64,000 bases of DNA from Granulicella sp. L56 (GCF_009765835.1 NZ_LMUS01000001.1:920198-984197); one strand, 5' to 3'; positions 1 through 8,349 are shown, counted from the stretch's first letter. Notes: generated by a model not told the origin, from the sequence alone. Numbers and translations: made by a program.

Positions 1-164
1 CATAGAACGTTCACCGTAGACGAGGAAAGGCCTTCGCCGGGCGGCTTTGCGAAGGGAGTTTGGAAGGGCCGTCCCATCATGCCGCTGACAAAATGGGGAA
101 CGAAGTTGGCCAGGAAAATCCCTCCAAAGAAGTACGACACAAGATGAGGCCAGGTCATGGTCAT
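1..164 (-). CDS. Small membrane protein of unknown function, C-terminus cut by window edge
   Basis: Only about 54 N-terminal residues are visible, running off the left edge. They begin MTMTWPHLVSYFFGGIFLANF and contain one hydrophobic segment (about residues 8-28), then a Pro/Gly-rich stretch (AKPPGEGLSSS). The ATG overlaps the stop of the upstream isochorismatase-like gene in an ATGA arrangement (161-164), which points to translational coupling and fixes the start. It is the third gene of the marR operon, so it is probably under the same palindromic operator. I do not recognise a named family. A membrane location is inferred from the hydrophobic segment. Confidence 0.6.
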   Translation of the reverse strand, partial: MTMTWPHLVSYFFGGIFLANFVPHFVSGMMGRPFQTPFAKPPGEGLSSSTVNVL

Positions 165-724
165 GCGCTCCTCGTCGCCAGCAGGTTAAGAATGTCCTGG
201 GTTGAGCCCGTTTCTCCGAGACGGGGAAAGACGCTTGTAAGGCTGTACTCGTGCGCTTCGGGGCGCACATCGGTCATGGCATCGAGGGCAAGCGTGACGT
301 TAAATCCCTGCTCGTATGCCTGTCGAGCAGTGGCTTCGACGCCGGTTCCGGTTGCCACGCCCGTGACAACAACCTGCGTTACTCCCTTGGCCTTCAGTTG
401 CGCTTCCAGGTCCGTACTCGCAAACGCGCCCCATGTCCGTTTCGTTACCACGATGTCGGTGGGCTGGCGATCCAGCTCCGGAATCAGATCGCTGAATCCC
501 TCCGGGAACGTTGAGAAACGGCGCGGCTGCTCCGTCCGACCTGGTGCACCTCCTGAGACATTGACCAGAACGACCGGGAGATCATACTCACGAAAGGCAT
601 CAAGCAAGGCGCAGGTTCTCTCAATGACACCAGCAATCGGATGGATCAAGGGCGAGTTGATAATCCCTTTCTGAAGATCTACGACAATAAGGGCGGTCTT
701 TTGATCAAGCGTTATAACGGGCAT
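161..724 (-). CDS. Isochorismatase-like cysteine hydrolase family protein lacking the catalytic Cys
   Basis: A 187-residue protein with the alpha/beta fold of isochorismatase and nicotinamidase hydrolases. The family triad is Asp-Lys-Cys. Asp16 (ALIVVDLQKG) and Lys95 (VTKRTWGAF) are present, but the segment that normally carries the nucleophile reads TGVATGTGVEATARQA, with Gly128 where Cys is expected. It belongs to a Cys-less branch of the family, so ordinary amidase or isochorismatase chemistry should not be assumed. The start at 724 is chosen because AGGAG sits about 8 bases upstream; a longer reading frame to 784 lacks family similarity. It lies 59 bp downstream of marR and overlaps the next gene by 4 bp, so the three form one operon. 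Confidence 0.85.
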   Translation of the reverse strand: MPVITLDQKTALIVVDLQKGIINSPLIHPIAGVIERTCALLDAFREYDLPVVLVNVSGGAPGRTEQPRRFSTFPEGFSDLIPELDRQPTDIVVTKRTWGAFASTDLEAQLKAKGVTQVVVTGVATGTGVEATARQAYEQGFNVTLALDAMTDVRPEAHEYSLTSVFPRLGETGSTQDILNLLATRSA

Positions 725-783
725 TAGGTTCTTCTCCTCGACAGGGACATGGAATGAGAGTTGAGTGGTTGTACGCGAAGGCA

Positions 784-1236
784 TCAGTCTTCAATGAGGC
801 GCGCGAGCAAGTTGACGGCAGCAGCAAGCTTTTCCTGCTCTTGGGAGGAGAGTTTCTTCTGAATAGTCGTTGTGAGCCAATCCTGTCTCGCGGCACGACC
901 ATCCCTGAGCAACTTCTGGCATTTCCGGGAGAGTGACATCAAGGTCTGCCGTCTGTCGTTCGGGTCCGGAGAGTCACTCACCAATCCGGCTTCCAACAAC
1001 GACGTGATGATGGCGCTCATCGACTGAGGACGCATTCCCTCAGCTCTAGCCAGGCTCGATACCGCCGCAGGGCCGTCTTTCTCAAGACGAAGCAGAACGG
1101 AGACTTGCGAAGGCGTCAAATCGCTCTGCCCACCCTGTTCACGCAGCTTCCGCTTGAGTTTGCCAAAGATTGCCCGAAGCTCTGCCGCAAGTGCAGAGCT
1201 TCGCTCGGCCGGAGAAGGACTCGCCCGATTATTCAT
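784..1236 (-). CDS. MarR-family transcriptional regulator
   Basis: A 150-residue protein with a winged-helix MarR core. It has a helical N-terminus, the HTH segment around TPSQVSVLLRLEKDGPAAVSSLARAEGM (about residues 50-78), then the wing with DPNDRRQTLMSLS, the classic Asp-x-Arg-Arg wing motif. It is first in the operon with the isochorismatase-like and membrane genes. The ATG at 1236 is preferred over upstream codons because homology begins just after it. A perfect inverted repeat lies 26-56 bp upstream (1262-1292), so autoregulation is very likely. The ligand is unknown; small phenolic or electrophilic compounds are usual for the family. Confidence 0.88.
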   Translation of the reverse strand: MNNRASPSPAERSSALAAELRAIFGKLKRKLREQGGQSDLTPSQVSVLLRLEKDGPAAVSSLARAEGMRPQSMSAIITSLLEAGLVSDSPDPNDRRQTLMSLSRKCQKLLRDGRAARQDWLTTTIQKKLSSQEQEKLAAAVNLLARLIED

Positions 1237-1261
1237 AGAACTCAGTATGCCATAAATACAG

Positions 1262-1292
1262 TTTATCTGTACAGGTAGACTGTACAGATAAA
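1262..1292. promoter_or_regulatory. Perfect 13-bp inverted repeat, probable MarR operator
   Basis: TTTATCTGTACAG (1262-1274), spacer GTAGA, CTGTACAGATAAA (1280-1292). The arms match at all 13 positions. It sits just upstream of the marR start and within promoter distance, the expected place for an autoregulatory operator. There is no convincing gene to its right on the plus strand. Confidence 0.8.
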
Positions 1293-1596
1293 GCACGAAC
1301 ATTTATTGCGTGGCTTAGACCCACAGCCTGTCTGCCCTCTGAGAGAGTTCAGTCAACCGTATCGGCCTTCCAGCGGGATTCAGCCGTTCCAAATAAAAGA
1401 GAATTACCTCGCCCCAGTGGTCCAGGCTGATCTGCAGGTCGAGGAACTTATCGAAGACGCCTGCAAGCATCAATCGAACGAATTGGATGCCAGCCTCGCA
1501 ATTGACTTCACAGTACTGTCTCTTTTCTCGGATCGACCTGCTATCAAGAGTAAGCGCACCGGCGTCCGCAGAGCGCCGGTGCGCTTTCGCTTGTAC
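1293..1596. other. Intergenic region, no gene seen
   Basis: About 300 bp between the marR operator and the end of the SDR gene. Reading frames here have no recognisable protein features. The only structure seen is the GC-rich hairpin at 1554-1584. Confidence 0.6.
1554..1584 (-). terminator. GC-rich hairpin after SDR gene
   Basis: GCGCACCGGCG (1554-1564) pairs perfectly with CGCCGGTGCGC (1574-1584) around a 9-base loop. It lies 12 bp beyond the SDR stop codon. No strong T-tract follows on the minus strand, so it may act as an mRNA-stabilising hairpin rather than a strong intrinsic terminator. Confidence 0.6.
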
Positions 1597-2487
1597 TTAG
1601 GACTGCGTGTAGTCCATATTGTCCAGGTCGGTGATCAAGCCAGGGCCTGTCGGCGTCCAGTTCAGTTTCTGCCGAGTAATCGCGCTTGAAGATGGCATAT
1701 CATGGCCAGCGAAGCGGGCAAGCCAGCCGAAGTGCGCTTCCGTCTCCTCGGGCTTGATGCTGACCACCGGCACCTTCAGCCCACGACCCAACGCCTCGGC
1801 GATGGCCTTCATGGACACGCCCTCCTCGTCAACTGCGTGGTAGATCGCGCCCGGCTCCGCCTTTTCAAAAGCCAGGTGGTACAAGCGCGCCACATCGGAG
1901 ACGTGCGCCGCGGGCCAGCGATTGCTGCCGTCGCCGATGTAGGGCGACACACGCTTCGCGCGCGCTGCCGCTGTAACATACGGTACGAGTCCCTGCTTGC
2001 GTGTGTCGTGAATCTGCGCCAAACGAACGATGGAGGTCTTCACGCCGCGCTCAGTGAACTCCTTCACCACCGCTTCCGAGGCCGCGCGAGGGTTCCAGGA
2101 CGCGGACGGGCCATCCTCCGTCGAGGGTTTGCCGTCCACATTGGCTGCCATCGCCGTACCCGAGGTGACCACAAACGGTCGGTTCGACCCCACCAATACC
2201 TCTCCCAGCGCCGCGATTGCGTTGCGTTCGTCTGCGGCGTTCTTCTCAAACTGTGAGAAGTCATGGTTGAAGGCCAGGTGGATCACGCCATCGGAATCGG
2301 CTGCGCCCTTGCGCAGGCTGTCGAGGTCCTCGATATTTCCATGCAGCACCTCGGCTCCCGCCGCGCGCAGCTTTTCGGCACCGACGTCCGAGCGCGTCAG
2401 TCCCAGCACGCTGTGCCCCGCTTTGATCAACTCCGGTACAAGCTCCGACCCGATAAAGCCGGGCGCTCCAGTTACAAAGATACGCAT
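1597..2487 (-). CDS. NAD(P)-dependent epimerase/dehydratase-like extended SDR
   Basis: A 296-residue Rossmann-fold protein. The N-terminal cofactor motif is VTGAPGFIGS with GxxGxxG at residues 7-13. Acidic and polar positions after strand 2 and an HGNIEDLDSL stretch resemble the extended SDR/YbjT-like group. The usual Tyr-x-x-x-Lys pair is not obvious: the region reads FVVTSGTAMA, as in a subset of SDRs of uncertain chemistry. The start at 2487 follows AGGAG by about 9 bases. It is divergent from the AraC regulator at 2586, with about 100 bp between the two starts, so AraC control is plausible. Substrate unknown. Confidence 0.85.
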   Translation of the reverse strand: MRIFVTGAPGFIGSELVPELIKAGHSVLGLTRSDVGAEKLRAAGAEVLHGNIEDLDSLRKGAADSDGVIHLAFNHDFSQFEKNAADERNAIAALGEVLVGSNRPFVVTSGTAMAANVDGKPSTEDGPSASWNPRAASEAVVKEFTERGVKTSIVRLAQIHDTRKQGLVPYVTAAARAKRVSPYIGDGSNRWPAAHVSDVARLYHLAFEKAEPGAIYHAVDEEGVSMKAIAEALGRGLKVPVVSIKPEETEAHFGWLARFAGHDMPSSSAITRQKLNWTPTGPGLITDLDNMDYTQS

Positions 2488-2585
2488 AACGATGTCTCCT
2501 TTAGATCTCACGAACACGGGGCCGATTTGCGCCGTCGATCAATAGATGGCTCTCAACCCGCGGACGATCTATACTGGAAGTCCGT

Positions 2586-3650
2586 ATGATCAGTCCAATC
2601 GTCCTGTCGCCCCAAAAATCCGAACCCCCAAGATCAGAGACTCAGTTCTTGCAGCCAGGTCTGGCGTCGACTCAGCGTATGGATCCGCTCTCCGAGGTTC
2701 TTGCCCTGCTCAAGCCTCAGAGCTTATCCTCCGGCGGCTTTATGGTGCCCGGCGATATGGCCATTCACTTCCCGAAGCATCAGGGCATTAAGTGCTACGC
2801 CATGCTCGCCGGGCAATGCTGGCTGGTCGTCGAAGGCGTCCCAGACCCCGTCCTGCTTGATGCCGGAGACTGTTTTCTTTTGCCGCGCGGGATGCCGTTC
2901 CAGCTCACCACGGATCTCTCGCTCGAACCGGTTCACTACACGCTCGCGTGGGGTCGCCTCAGCAAGACCAATGACGTCCAGGCGGTCCCCGAAGGCGCGC
3001 GGTACATCGCTGGAGGCTTCTTTGGGTTTACAGGCAGCCACGCCGAGATGCTCCTGCACTCGCTGCCGCCCATCATCCACATCCGCCGCGAGTCGGACAA
3101 GGCCGCCATGCGCTGGGCGCTCGAACGCATGCGCGAAGAACTCCGCGATCCTCAGCCCGGCAGTTCGCTAATAGCGCAGCAGCTCGCCTATACGATGCTC
3201 ATTCAAGCGCTGCGCCTGCACCTGGCTGACGGCGCCAGCGCTCGCCACAGTTGGCTTTCTGCTCTGTCTGACAAGCATATGAGCATCGCCATCGCCAGCA
3301 TGCACGACGCCCCCGGTCATCCCTGGACGCTGCAGTCGCTGGCCGAATGCGTTGGCATGTCGCGCTCTGTCTTCGCCCTGCGCTTCCGCGAGATCGTCGG
3401 CGCCACGCCGATGGAGTATCTCGCCCGCTGGCGCATGCTTCTGGCTGCCGACCGCTTGAAAAACTCCTCTGAGGGACTTTCAGCCATCGCGCGGTCGCTC
3501 GGCTACGAGTCTGAGAGCGCCTTCGGCAAGGCCTTCCGCCGGGTGATGGGCTGCTCTCCAAGACAGTACACCCGGTCCGCCACGCTGTGCGCGATGCCTC
3601 TGAAGCCCAGTACGGAAGATCAAGAACAGGAACTTGTCGTGACTGCGTAG
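2586..3650 (+). CDS. AraC-family regulator with N-terminal cupin sensor
   Basis: A 354-residue regulator. The N-terminal half (about residues 32-200) is a cupin_6/AraC-binding domain (MDPLSEVLALLKPQSLSSGG, later LLDAGDCFLLPRGMPFQL). The C-terminal ~100 residues hold two helix-turn-helix units (WTLQSLAECVGMSRSVFALRF; SAIARSLGYESESAFGKAFRR). Homology seems to start at Met32 (2679), so the true protein may be 323 residues; neither start has a strong ribosome-binding site. It is divergent from the SDR gene and convergent with the LysR gene downstream. It probably controls the divergent SDR gene, an inference from layout only. Confidence 0.88.
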   Translation: MISPIVLSPQKSEPPRSETQFLQPGLASTQRMDPLSEVLALLKPQSLSSGGFMVPGDMAIHFPKHQGIKCYAMLAGQCWLVVEGVPDPVLLDAGDCFLLPRGMPFQLTTDLSLEPVHYTLAWGRLSKTNDVQAVPEGARYIAGGFFGFTGSHAEMLLHSLPPIIHIRRESDKAAMRWALERMREELRDPQPGSSLIAQQLAYTMLIQALRLHLADGASARHSWLSALSDKHMSIAIASMHDAPGHPWTLQSLAECVGMSRSVFALRFREIVGATPMEYLARWRMLLAADRLKNSSEGLSAIARSLGYESESAFGKAFRRVMGCSPRQYTRSATLCAMPLKPSTEDQEQELVVTA

Positions 3651-3715
3651 AAGCCTCTGTGCTTTTGCGAAGGCCGACTTGACCACAAAAGCGCGCTTCT
3701 GGAATTTCTAATTTG

Positions 3716-4621
3716 CTACCGAGCAGGAGCCTGGAAGACCTGGCGCACGGTCTCTCGAATCCAGGCATGCAGCAGATCGCTGTCGAATCGCGGGTGCCAC
3801 ACCATCGAATATCGGATGCGAGGAAGCTCTTTCGGCGCTTTCAGCAATGGGAAATCGAGTGCAGTCAATGTCGGTTCTGCGATTCGCGCAGGCATTGTCA
3901 GCACCAGGTCCGTTGCCTCAAGCACTCTGATTGCAGCCTGGAAATAGGGAAGATGAACAGCTACGAGCCGCCGCAATCCAGCTTCAGCAAGGGAGCGATC
4001 AATCAGATTCTGCTGGTTCGGTTGTGTCTCGATCGCGACATGACGGAAGCTGAGGTACTCCTTCATCGAGATCGCGCCCTTGCCGCGCTTGAGCTTCCGG
4101 CCAGCCACGCAAACGAAGCTGTCTTCGAAGAGAGGCTCAAAACGAAACGTCGAAGGCGCTGCAAGCGGGCTCAGGATGAGTTGTGTCGCCAGATTGTCTT
4201 CATGAGTCCGCTCGTGCCATGGAACAACCTCAAGCGTGATGCCGGGCGCAAGCCGTCCAACGATCTCCGCCAGCGGTGGCAGAACGACACTACTGGCATC
4301 GTCTGTCATGGCAAGACGAAAGTTCCCCTCGCTCTGTGCAGGCGAAAAAGACTCTCCTGCCCAGAGGCGTGCCACACGGGGCAAAATCTGCCCCAGTTCG
4401 CCCAGAAGGGCGCTGCCCCTCGGAGTCAGCTCGTAGTTGCGTCCCACCCGCACGAGCAGTTCGTCCCCTAGCTCCGTGCGCAAGCGATCCAGCGCGCGGC
4501 TCATGGCCGACTGGCTGAGATGGATGCGCTCCGCGGCACGGGTCACATTCCGTTCGTGCAGCAGGGCCTTGAGGGGAACCAGAAGATTTAGATCGATGTT
4601 TCGGAGTTGTACGGGGCGCAT
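3716..4621 (-). CDS. LysR-family transcriptional regulator (NodD/DNT-type N-terminus)
   Basis: About 301 residues from MRPVQLRNIDLNLLVPLKAL. The N-terminal winged HTH (ERNVTRAAERIHLSQSAMSRA, about residues 24-45) is followed by LRTELGDELLVRVGRNYELT, typical of the NodD/NahR branch, then a periplasmic-binding-like effector domain. ATGs at 4630 and 4621 are both possible; 4621 is preferred because GGAATGGA precedes it. It is divergent from the small frame at 4692 and the aldo/keto reductase at 4859, the usual LysR arrangement with a regulated target. Effector unknown; NodD/NahR relatives often bind aromatic compounds. Confidence 0.87.
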   Translation of the reverse strand: MRPVQLRNIDLNLLVPLKALLHERNVTRAAERIHLSQSAMSRALDRLRTELGDELLVRVGRNYELTPRGSALLGELGQILPRVARLWAGESFSPAQSEGNFRLAMTDDASSVVLPPLAEIVGRLAPGITLEVVPWHERTHEDNLATQLILSPLAAPSTFRFEPLFEDSFVCVAGRKLKRGKGAISMKEYLSFRHVAIETQPNQQNLIDRSLAEAGLRRLVAVHLPYFQAAIRVLEATDLVLTMPARIAEPTLTALDFPLLKAPKELPRIRYSMVWHPRFDSDLLHAWIRETVRQVFQAPAR

Positions 4622-4691
4622 ACATTCCATTCCAACAATGCATGGTGCGACTACATGGTCAGCATACTCCAATCGGTAAAGGAGAAATCCT

Positions 4692-4862
4692 ATGCAAGAC
4701 AAACCCGTCGGTGCGCGTGGCGCTGCTCGGCCCGGACAGTCCGACCGGAACGTTCACCCGCTGGCAAGACGAAACGATCCTGTGGTGACGGCTAGTCCCA
4801 ATCATCGAACCGTTACACGCAGCTTTGACCGGATACCTACAGACGAAAGGACACAACTATGA
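4692..4862 (+). CDS. Possible 56-residue leader ORF coupled to the aldo/keto reductase
   Basis: An ATG at 4692 follows a good Shine-Dalgarno (AAAGGAG, about 7 bases upstream) and opens a 56-codon frame. Its stop TGA (4860-4862) overlaps the reductase ATG as ATGA. The product is Arg/Pro-rich, without recognisable domains, hydrophobic segments or family similarity. The spacing and overlap suggest it is translated and couples into the reductase, as a leader peptide would be. The frame could also be the remnant of a decayed gene: another frame of the same stretch reads VRVALLGPDSPTGTF, which looks more protein-like. Confidence 0.35.
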   Translation: MQDKPVGARGAARPGQSDRNVHPLARRNDPVVTASPNHRTVTRSFDRIPTDERTQL

Positions 4863-5890
4863 AATACCGCACACTGGGCCGGACCGGCATCAAGGTCAGC
4901 CCCTATTGCCTGGGCGCCATGATGTTCGGCGGCATCGCCAACGCCGATCACGACGACTGCATTCGCATCATCCACAAGGCCTTGGATTTCGGCATCAACT
5001 TCATCGACACCGCCGATAGGTACAGCAACGGCGAGTCGGAGGAGATCGTCGGCAAAGCGTTGAAGGGCCGTCGCCACAATGTCGTGCTGGCCACCAAGGT
5101 GCACGGCGCGATGGGCGAGGACCCGAACCAGCAGGGCAGTTCGCGCCGCTGGATCACGCAGGCGGTGGAGGCGTCGCTGCGCCGCCTGCAGACCGACCAT
5201 ATCGACCTTTACCAGATCCACCGGCCTTCTCCCGACACCGATATTGAGGAGACGCTGTCGGTGCTTACCGACCTGATGCGCGAGGGCAAGGTGCGCGCCA
5301 TCGGTTCATCGACCTTCCCCGCTTCTGAGATCGTGGAGGCGCAATGGGTGGCGGAGCGACGGGGCCTGGCGCGTTTCCGCACCGAGCAGCCGCCCTACTC
5401 GATCCTCAACCGCAGCATCGAGCACGAGGTTCTGCCCGTCTGCCAGAAGTATGGGATGGGCGCGCTGGTCTGGAGCCCATTGGCGAAAGGCATGCTCACT
5501 GGCCGCTACCGTAAAGGGCAGCCGCTACCAGACTCTCTGCGAGTCAAATACCTCCCCAGGCAGATGTCCGACGAGCGCAATCTGGATGCGGTCGAGCGGC
5601 TCATCCCCATTGCAGAACAGGCTGGGCTGTCGCTGACGCACATGGCGATGGCCTTTGTGATGGCCCACCCCGGCGTGACCTCTGCTATCCTCGGGCCACG
5701 CACGATGCAGCACCTGGACGATCTGCTCGACGGCGCCGAAGTCGTCCTCGACGACGAAACCCTGAACCTAATCGACGAGGTGGTTGCGCCCGGAACCGAC
5801 GCCGGGCCGATGGGCGCACTCTATGAGCCGCCGGCGGTGACTCAGGCGAGCTTGCGCCGCCGTGCGCTCCCCGACCGGGCCGCAGCTTGA
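4859..5890 (+). CDS. Aldo/keto reductase
   Basis: A 343-residue NADPH-dependent (beta/alpha)8-barrel oxidoreductase. The catalytic tetrad is visible: Asp50 (FIDTAD), Tyr55, Lys80 (LATKVHG) and His121 (YQIHRP). The C-terminal phosphate-binding segment reads GVTSAILGPRTMQHLDDLL. Length and motifs match the YhdN/AKR11-13 type group, which reduces aldehydes and ketones. The start has AAAGGA about 9 bases upstream and overlaps the stop of the small frame at 4692. It is divergent from a LysR regulator, which probably controls it. A decayed TetR gene lies just downstream. Physiological substrate cannot be read from sequence. Confidence 0.92.
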   Translation: MKYRTLGRTGIKVSPYCLGAMMFGGIANADHDDCIRIIHKALDFGINFIDTADRYSNGESEEIVGKALKGRRHNVVLATKVHGAMGEDPNQQGSSRRWITQAVEASLRRLQTDHIDLYQIHRPSPDTDIEETLSVLTDLMREGKVRAIGSSTFPASEIVEAQWVAERRGLARFRTEQPPYSILNRSIEHEVLPVCQKYGMGALVWSPLAKGMLTGRYRKGQPLPDSLRVKYLPRQMSDERNLDAVERLIPIAEQAGLSLTHMAMAFVMAHPGVTSAILGPRTMQHLDDLLDGAEVVLDDETLNLIDEVVAPGTDAGPMGALYEPPAVTQASLRRRALPDRAAA

Positions 5891-6298
5891 CCGAAGCACT
5901 GGGAAATGAGCTTGGCCACCTAGCTGTCGACATGTCAACTCCAAGGGCTTGTACCGTCACAGGATTTTCTCTCCGAGCGGGCGGATGTGAGCGTTGACCT
6001 CCGGCTCGCCGGCGGGCACGATTTGCTGGCGTGCAGGTCGATTACTTTGCGGGCTGGTGGCTGGTGGTTGGTAAAGAAATTAAGCGGAATTTCGGACGCG
6101 TTGGGCCGAGACACACCTTGAGGATCCGTTCCGCACGCTGTCTGAACGTCTCGCGACCGGTCCCGGTGCTATCTATTGACACATCGCCAACAAGAGCGAG
6201 CTGCTGACCGCGCCTGGCACCTTTGCGCTATCAACACTCTAGCGAAAACGGAAGTACTATTTCCGCATAGTTCCATCGCCTAAAATAAACACCATTTG
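5891..6298. other. Intergenic region with gene debris
   Basis: About 400 bp without an intact gene. The right part contains the TetR remnant described separately (6114-6220). The left part has short frames with no recognisable similarity. Confidence 0.55.
6114..6220 (+). pseudogene. Remnant of a TetR-family regulator HTH
   Basis: Reading in frame from 6114 gives HLEDPFRTLSERLATGPGAIY, a stop, then HIANKSELLTA. This matches the helix-turn-helix of TetR regulators (pattern LSERLGxGPGAIYWHxxNKxELL). The in-frame TGA at 6174-6176 replaces the expected Trp (TGG), a one-base change. No upstream start or downstream ligand-binding domain is preserved. It is a decayed gene, possibly the former regulator of the neighbouring aldo/keto reductase or of a lost gene. 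Confidence 0.6.
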
Positions 6299-8083
6299 TC
6301 ACTGGGGCTTCCATATCGATTTCATTTGATAGATTTCAAGGTGGTTGATGATGCTCGTTTTCTGCCCCAGTTCGAGTTCCAGCCGATGATGATCGCTTGT
6401 ATTCGTGGGAATCTCTCTAACGATATAGCGCACCCCTCCATTTACAAAGATTTCTGCCACTCCCTCGTCGATCAATACTTCCACTGATGCGCCGCTATTC
6501 TTGAAGTCTGCGGAGTAGATCGTAGCCAGCGTATCTCCCTCATACCGTATCGCCATCTTGTCATTTCCGCCCAACGTAACCTGAAGTTTGATGTCGAGAG
6601 GTCCGGATCCAGCTAACTCTAACTTTCGATTGGTGTCCTCAGCATTTAATCTCTCCCCGATAAATGCCTTCCCGTGCAGTCGTCCTATTTCCTCAATCGG
6701 AGTAGCCTGCAACCTCAAACCATCCGCAGTAGATTTCAGCTTTAGTTCCGTGGGGAATAAGATCATCTGGTTAAAAGGCATGCCCTCTGGCTGAATTCTT
6801 CCCCATGCCATTTGGACTCGCCTGCTGTCTGGCATATTCACAAAGGACTGCGCGGCATAGAGGGTGTCGTCACCCTGCGCATTTTTCCCTTCAGCATAAT
6901 GCAACTCGGGAGATTCAGCGGTAAACGTATTGCCGTCGAAGCTGCCGATAAAATAGCTGGACGAACCGCCGTGAAGGATCCACTTTTTGTTGTTAGCATC
7001 TCCATCAACCGGCAGCTCGAAGAAATCCGGGCATTCATGAAGGCCTTTGAAGTGGCTCTTCCGTACCCAGGTTTTAAGATCGGTAGACGTGTAGAAGGAC
7101 ATACCATCCTTCTCAAATAGGACCATCACCCAGTGTCTGGTTGGTTGATACCAGAAAACTTTGGGGTCTCTAGTATCGTTTGATCCTACCTCCCGATTGC
7201 TATCCAGAATGGGGTTGCCAGCATACCGCGTGAATGTGGCCCCATTGTCGGTGCTGTAGGCAATGCACTGTACCTGCTTATGCGATACGCGGTCAAAGGC
7301 CGTGTAGACCAATACGAGCGCATCCTTTCCCCAGCCTCCATCGTTGTTGTGGTCGATAAAGCTTGTACCGGACCAGGGGGAGCCTAGTTTGTCGACCATG
7401 AGTGCGGGCGCCAACTCCCGCCAATGGATTAGGTCCTTACTGACGGCGTGCCCCCAATACATGAAATCCGTGTCCCATGTGACGCCGAATGGGAAAGCCT
7501 GCCAGAACAAATGGTACTGTCCTCTATAAAAGATCGGGCCGTTCACGTCATTGCTCCACCCTCGCTTGACGGTGAAGTGGAACTGGGGCCGATTGCGCTC
7601 CTTATATAAGGTGGCTGCTCCCTCAATCTGATCAGCTTGATAAATACGATCCAAGGCAGTCTGGGCAGCAGGGCCTGAAAGATCGGAAGGACCAGATAAG
7701 GTAATGGTCTGTCCTTTAAATTCGCTGACGTCTAAAAAAATCCAGTAGTCGATAGAGTGCTCTGCCAACTGTGCGGGAAATTCACGTTTCTGAAGTCCTT
7801 TGACGCGAATCTGGAACACCCGCATCTTACTTTCACGACCTACCGGCACATTCAGATACCGCTCCATGATGTGAATGGTTCTACTTTGGGCAACTAGCGG
7901 GGGCACCAGCCAGAGAGAGATCGCTAAGAAGGTGAGAAAGTAAAATCGCAGCCGTAACCGCGGCGTCTTTGCCCGCTGCCCACACAGCGCGGACGAATAC
8001 CCGATAGATACAACGAGCGAAATGGCCGTGGATGATGTTCTTGAGGTCATGGCGAATCGCATATTTTTATGCACCGCTATCAT
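6299..8083 (-). CDS. Glycoside hydrolase family 32 (levanase/inulinase/invertase-like)
   Basis: About 594 residues. The N-terminus is long and irregular, with a hydrophobic segment (FYFLTFLAISLWLVPPLVAQ) that looks like a signal peptide, then a DUF4980-like region, then the five-bladed GH32 propeller and a C-terminal beta-sandwich. The three family carboxylates are visible (numbering from the TTG at 8089): nucleophile Asp181 in WSNDVNGP, Asp308 in TRDPK, acid/base Glu352 in HECPDFFE. The enzyme should hydrolyse beta-fructosides outside the cytoplasm. The start is uncertain: TTG 8089, ATG 8083, 8062 and 8050 are in frame and none has a clear ribosome-binding site. It appears to be monocistronic, and is more AT-rich to the eye than the genes after 40 kb. 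Confidence 0.9.
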   Translation of the reverse strand: MIAVHKNMRFAMTSRTSSTAISLVVSIGYSSALCGQRAKTPRLRLRFYFLTFLAISLWLVPPLVAQSRTIHIMERYLNVPVGRESKMRVFQIRVKGLQKREFPAQLAEHSIDYWIFLDVSEFKGQTITLSGPSDLSGPAAQTALDRIYQADQIEGAATLYKERNRPQFHFTVKRGWSNDVNGPIFYRGQYHLFWQAFPFGVTWDTDFMYWGHAVSKDLIHWRELAPALMVDKLGSPWSGTSFIDHNNDGGWGKDALVLVYTAFDRVSHKQVQCIAYSTDNGATFTRYAGNPILDSNREVGSNDTRDPKVFWYQPTRHWVMVLFEKDGMSFYTSTDLKTWVRKSHFKGLHECPDFFELPVDGDANNKKWILHGGSSSYFIGSFDGNTFTAESPELHYAEGKNAQGDDTLYAAQSFVNMPDSRRVQMAWGRIQPEGMPFNQMILFPTELKLKSTADGLRLQATPIEEIGRLHGKAFIGERLNAEDTNRKLELAGSGPLDIKLQVTLGGNDKMAIRYEGDTLATIYSADFKNSGASVEVLIDEGVAEIFVNGGVRYIVREIPTNTSDHHRLELELGQKTSIINHLEIYQMKSIWKPQ

Positions 8084-8218
8084 ATGCAATCAACGTTCAT
8101 AAATGGGATTGATCTGCACGAAAAATCGGTTTTTTTGTAACTCTCCCCGCAGAAGCAGTCAATGCAACTTCAGTAGACGCAAAATCTCTTAGGGAACCTC
8201 TGACTATGTCATGGTTTT

Positions 8219-8249
8219 GAAGGGACGCGACTGAAGTCGCGTCCCCTTC
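8219..8249. repeat. REP-like palindrome
   Basis: The core is GGGACGCGACT-GA-AGTCGCGTCCC, flanked by GAA and TTC so that the symmetry extends to about 14 bases per arm with one extra C. It is intergenic, short and nearly perfectly self-complementary, like the dispersed palindromes common between acidobacterial genes. One copy in this window. Confidence 0.55.
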
Positions 8250-8304
8250 ATTCTTATGCAAAGAAGCTTTAGCCTCTGAAGGAATCATTGGGGACCTAAT
8301 CAGA

Positions 8305-8349
8305 CCTTCTTCCATGCCGCATCGGCAGTCGATACCGCATGGAAGAAGG
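8305..8349 (-). terminator. 13-bp inverted repeat after the aminotransferase gene
   Basis: CCTTCTTCCATGC (8305-8317) is perfectly repeated inverted at 8337-8349 with a 19-base loop. It lies about 65 bp beyond the aminotransferase stop. There is no T-tract, so it may be a transcript-end stabiliser rather than an intrinsic terminator. Confidence 0.4.

Noticed and set aside
1306..1689. 127-codon plus-strand frame after the marR operator
   Set aside because: No similarity to known proteins and it runs into the 3' end of the SDR gene; probably noncoding.
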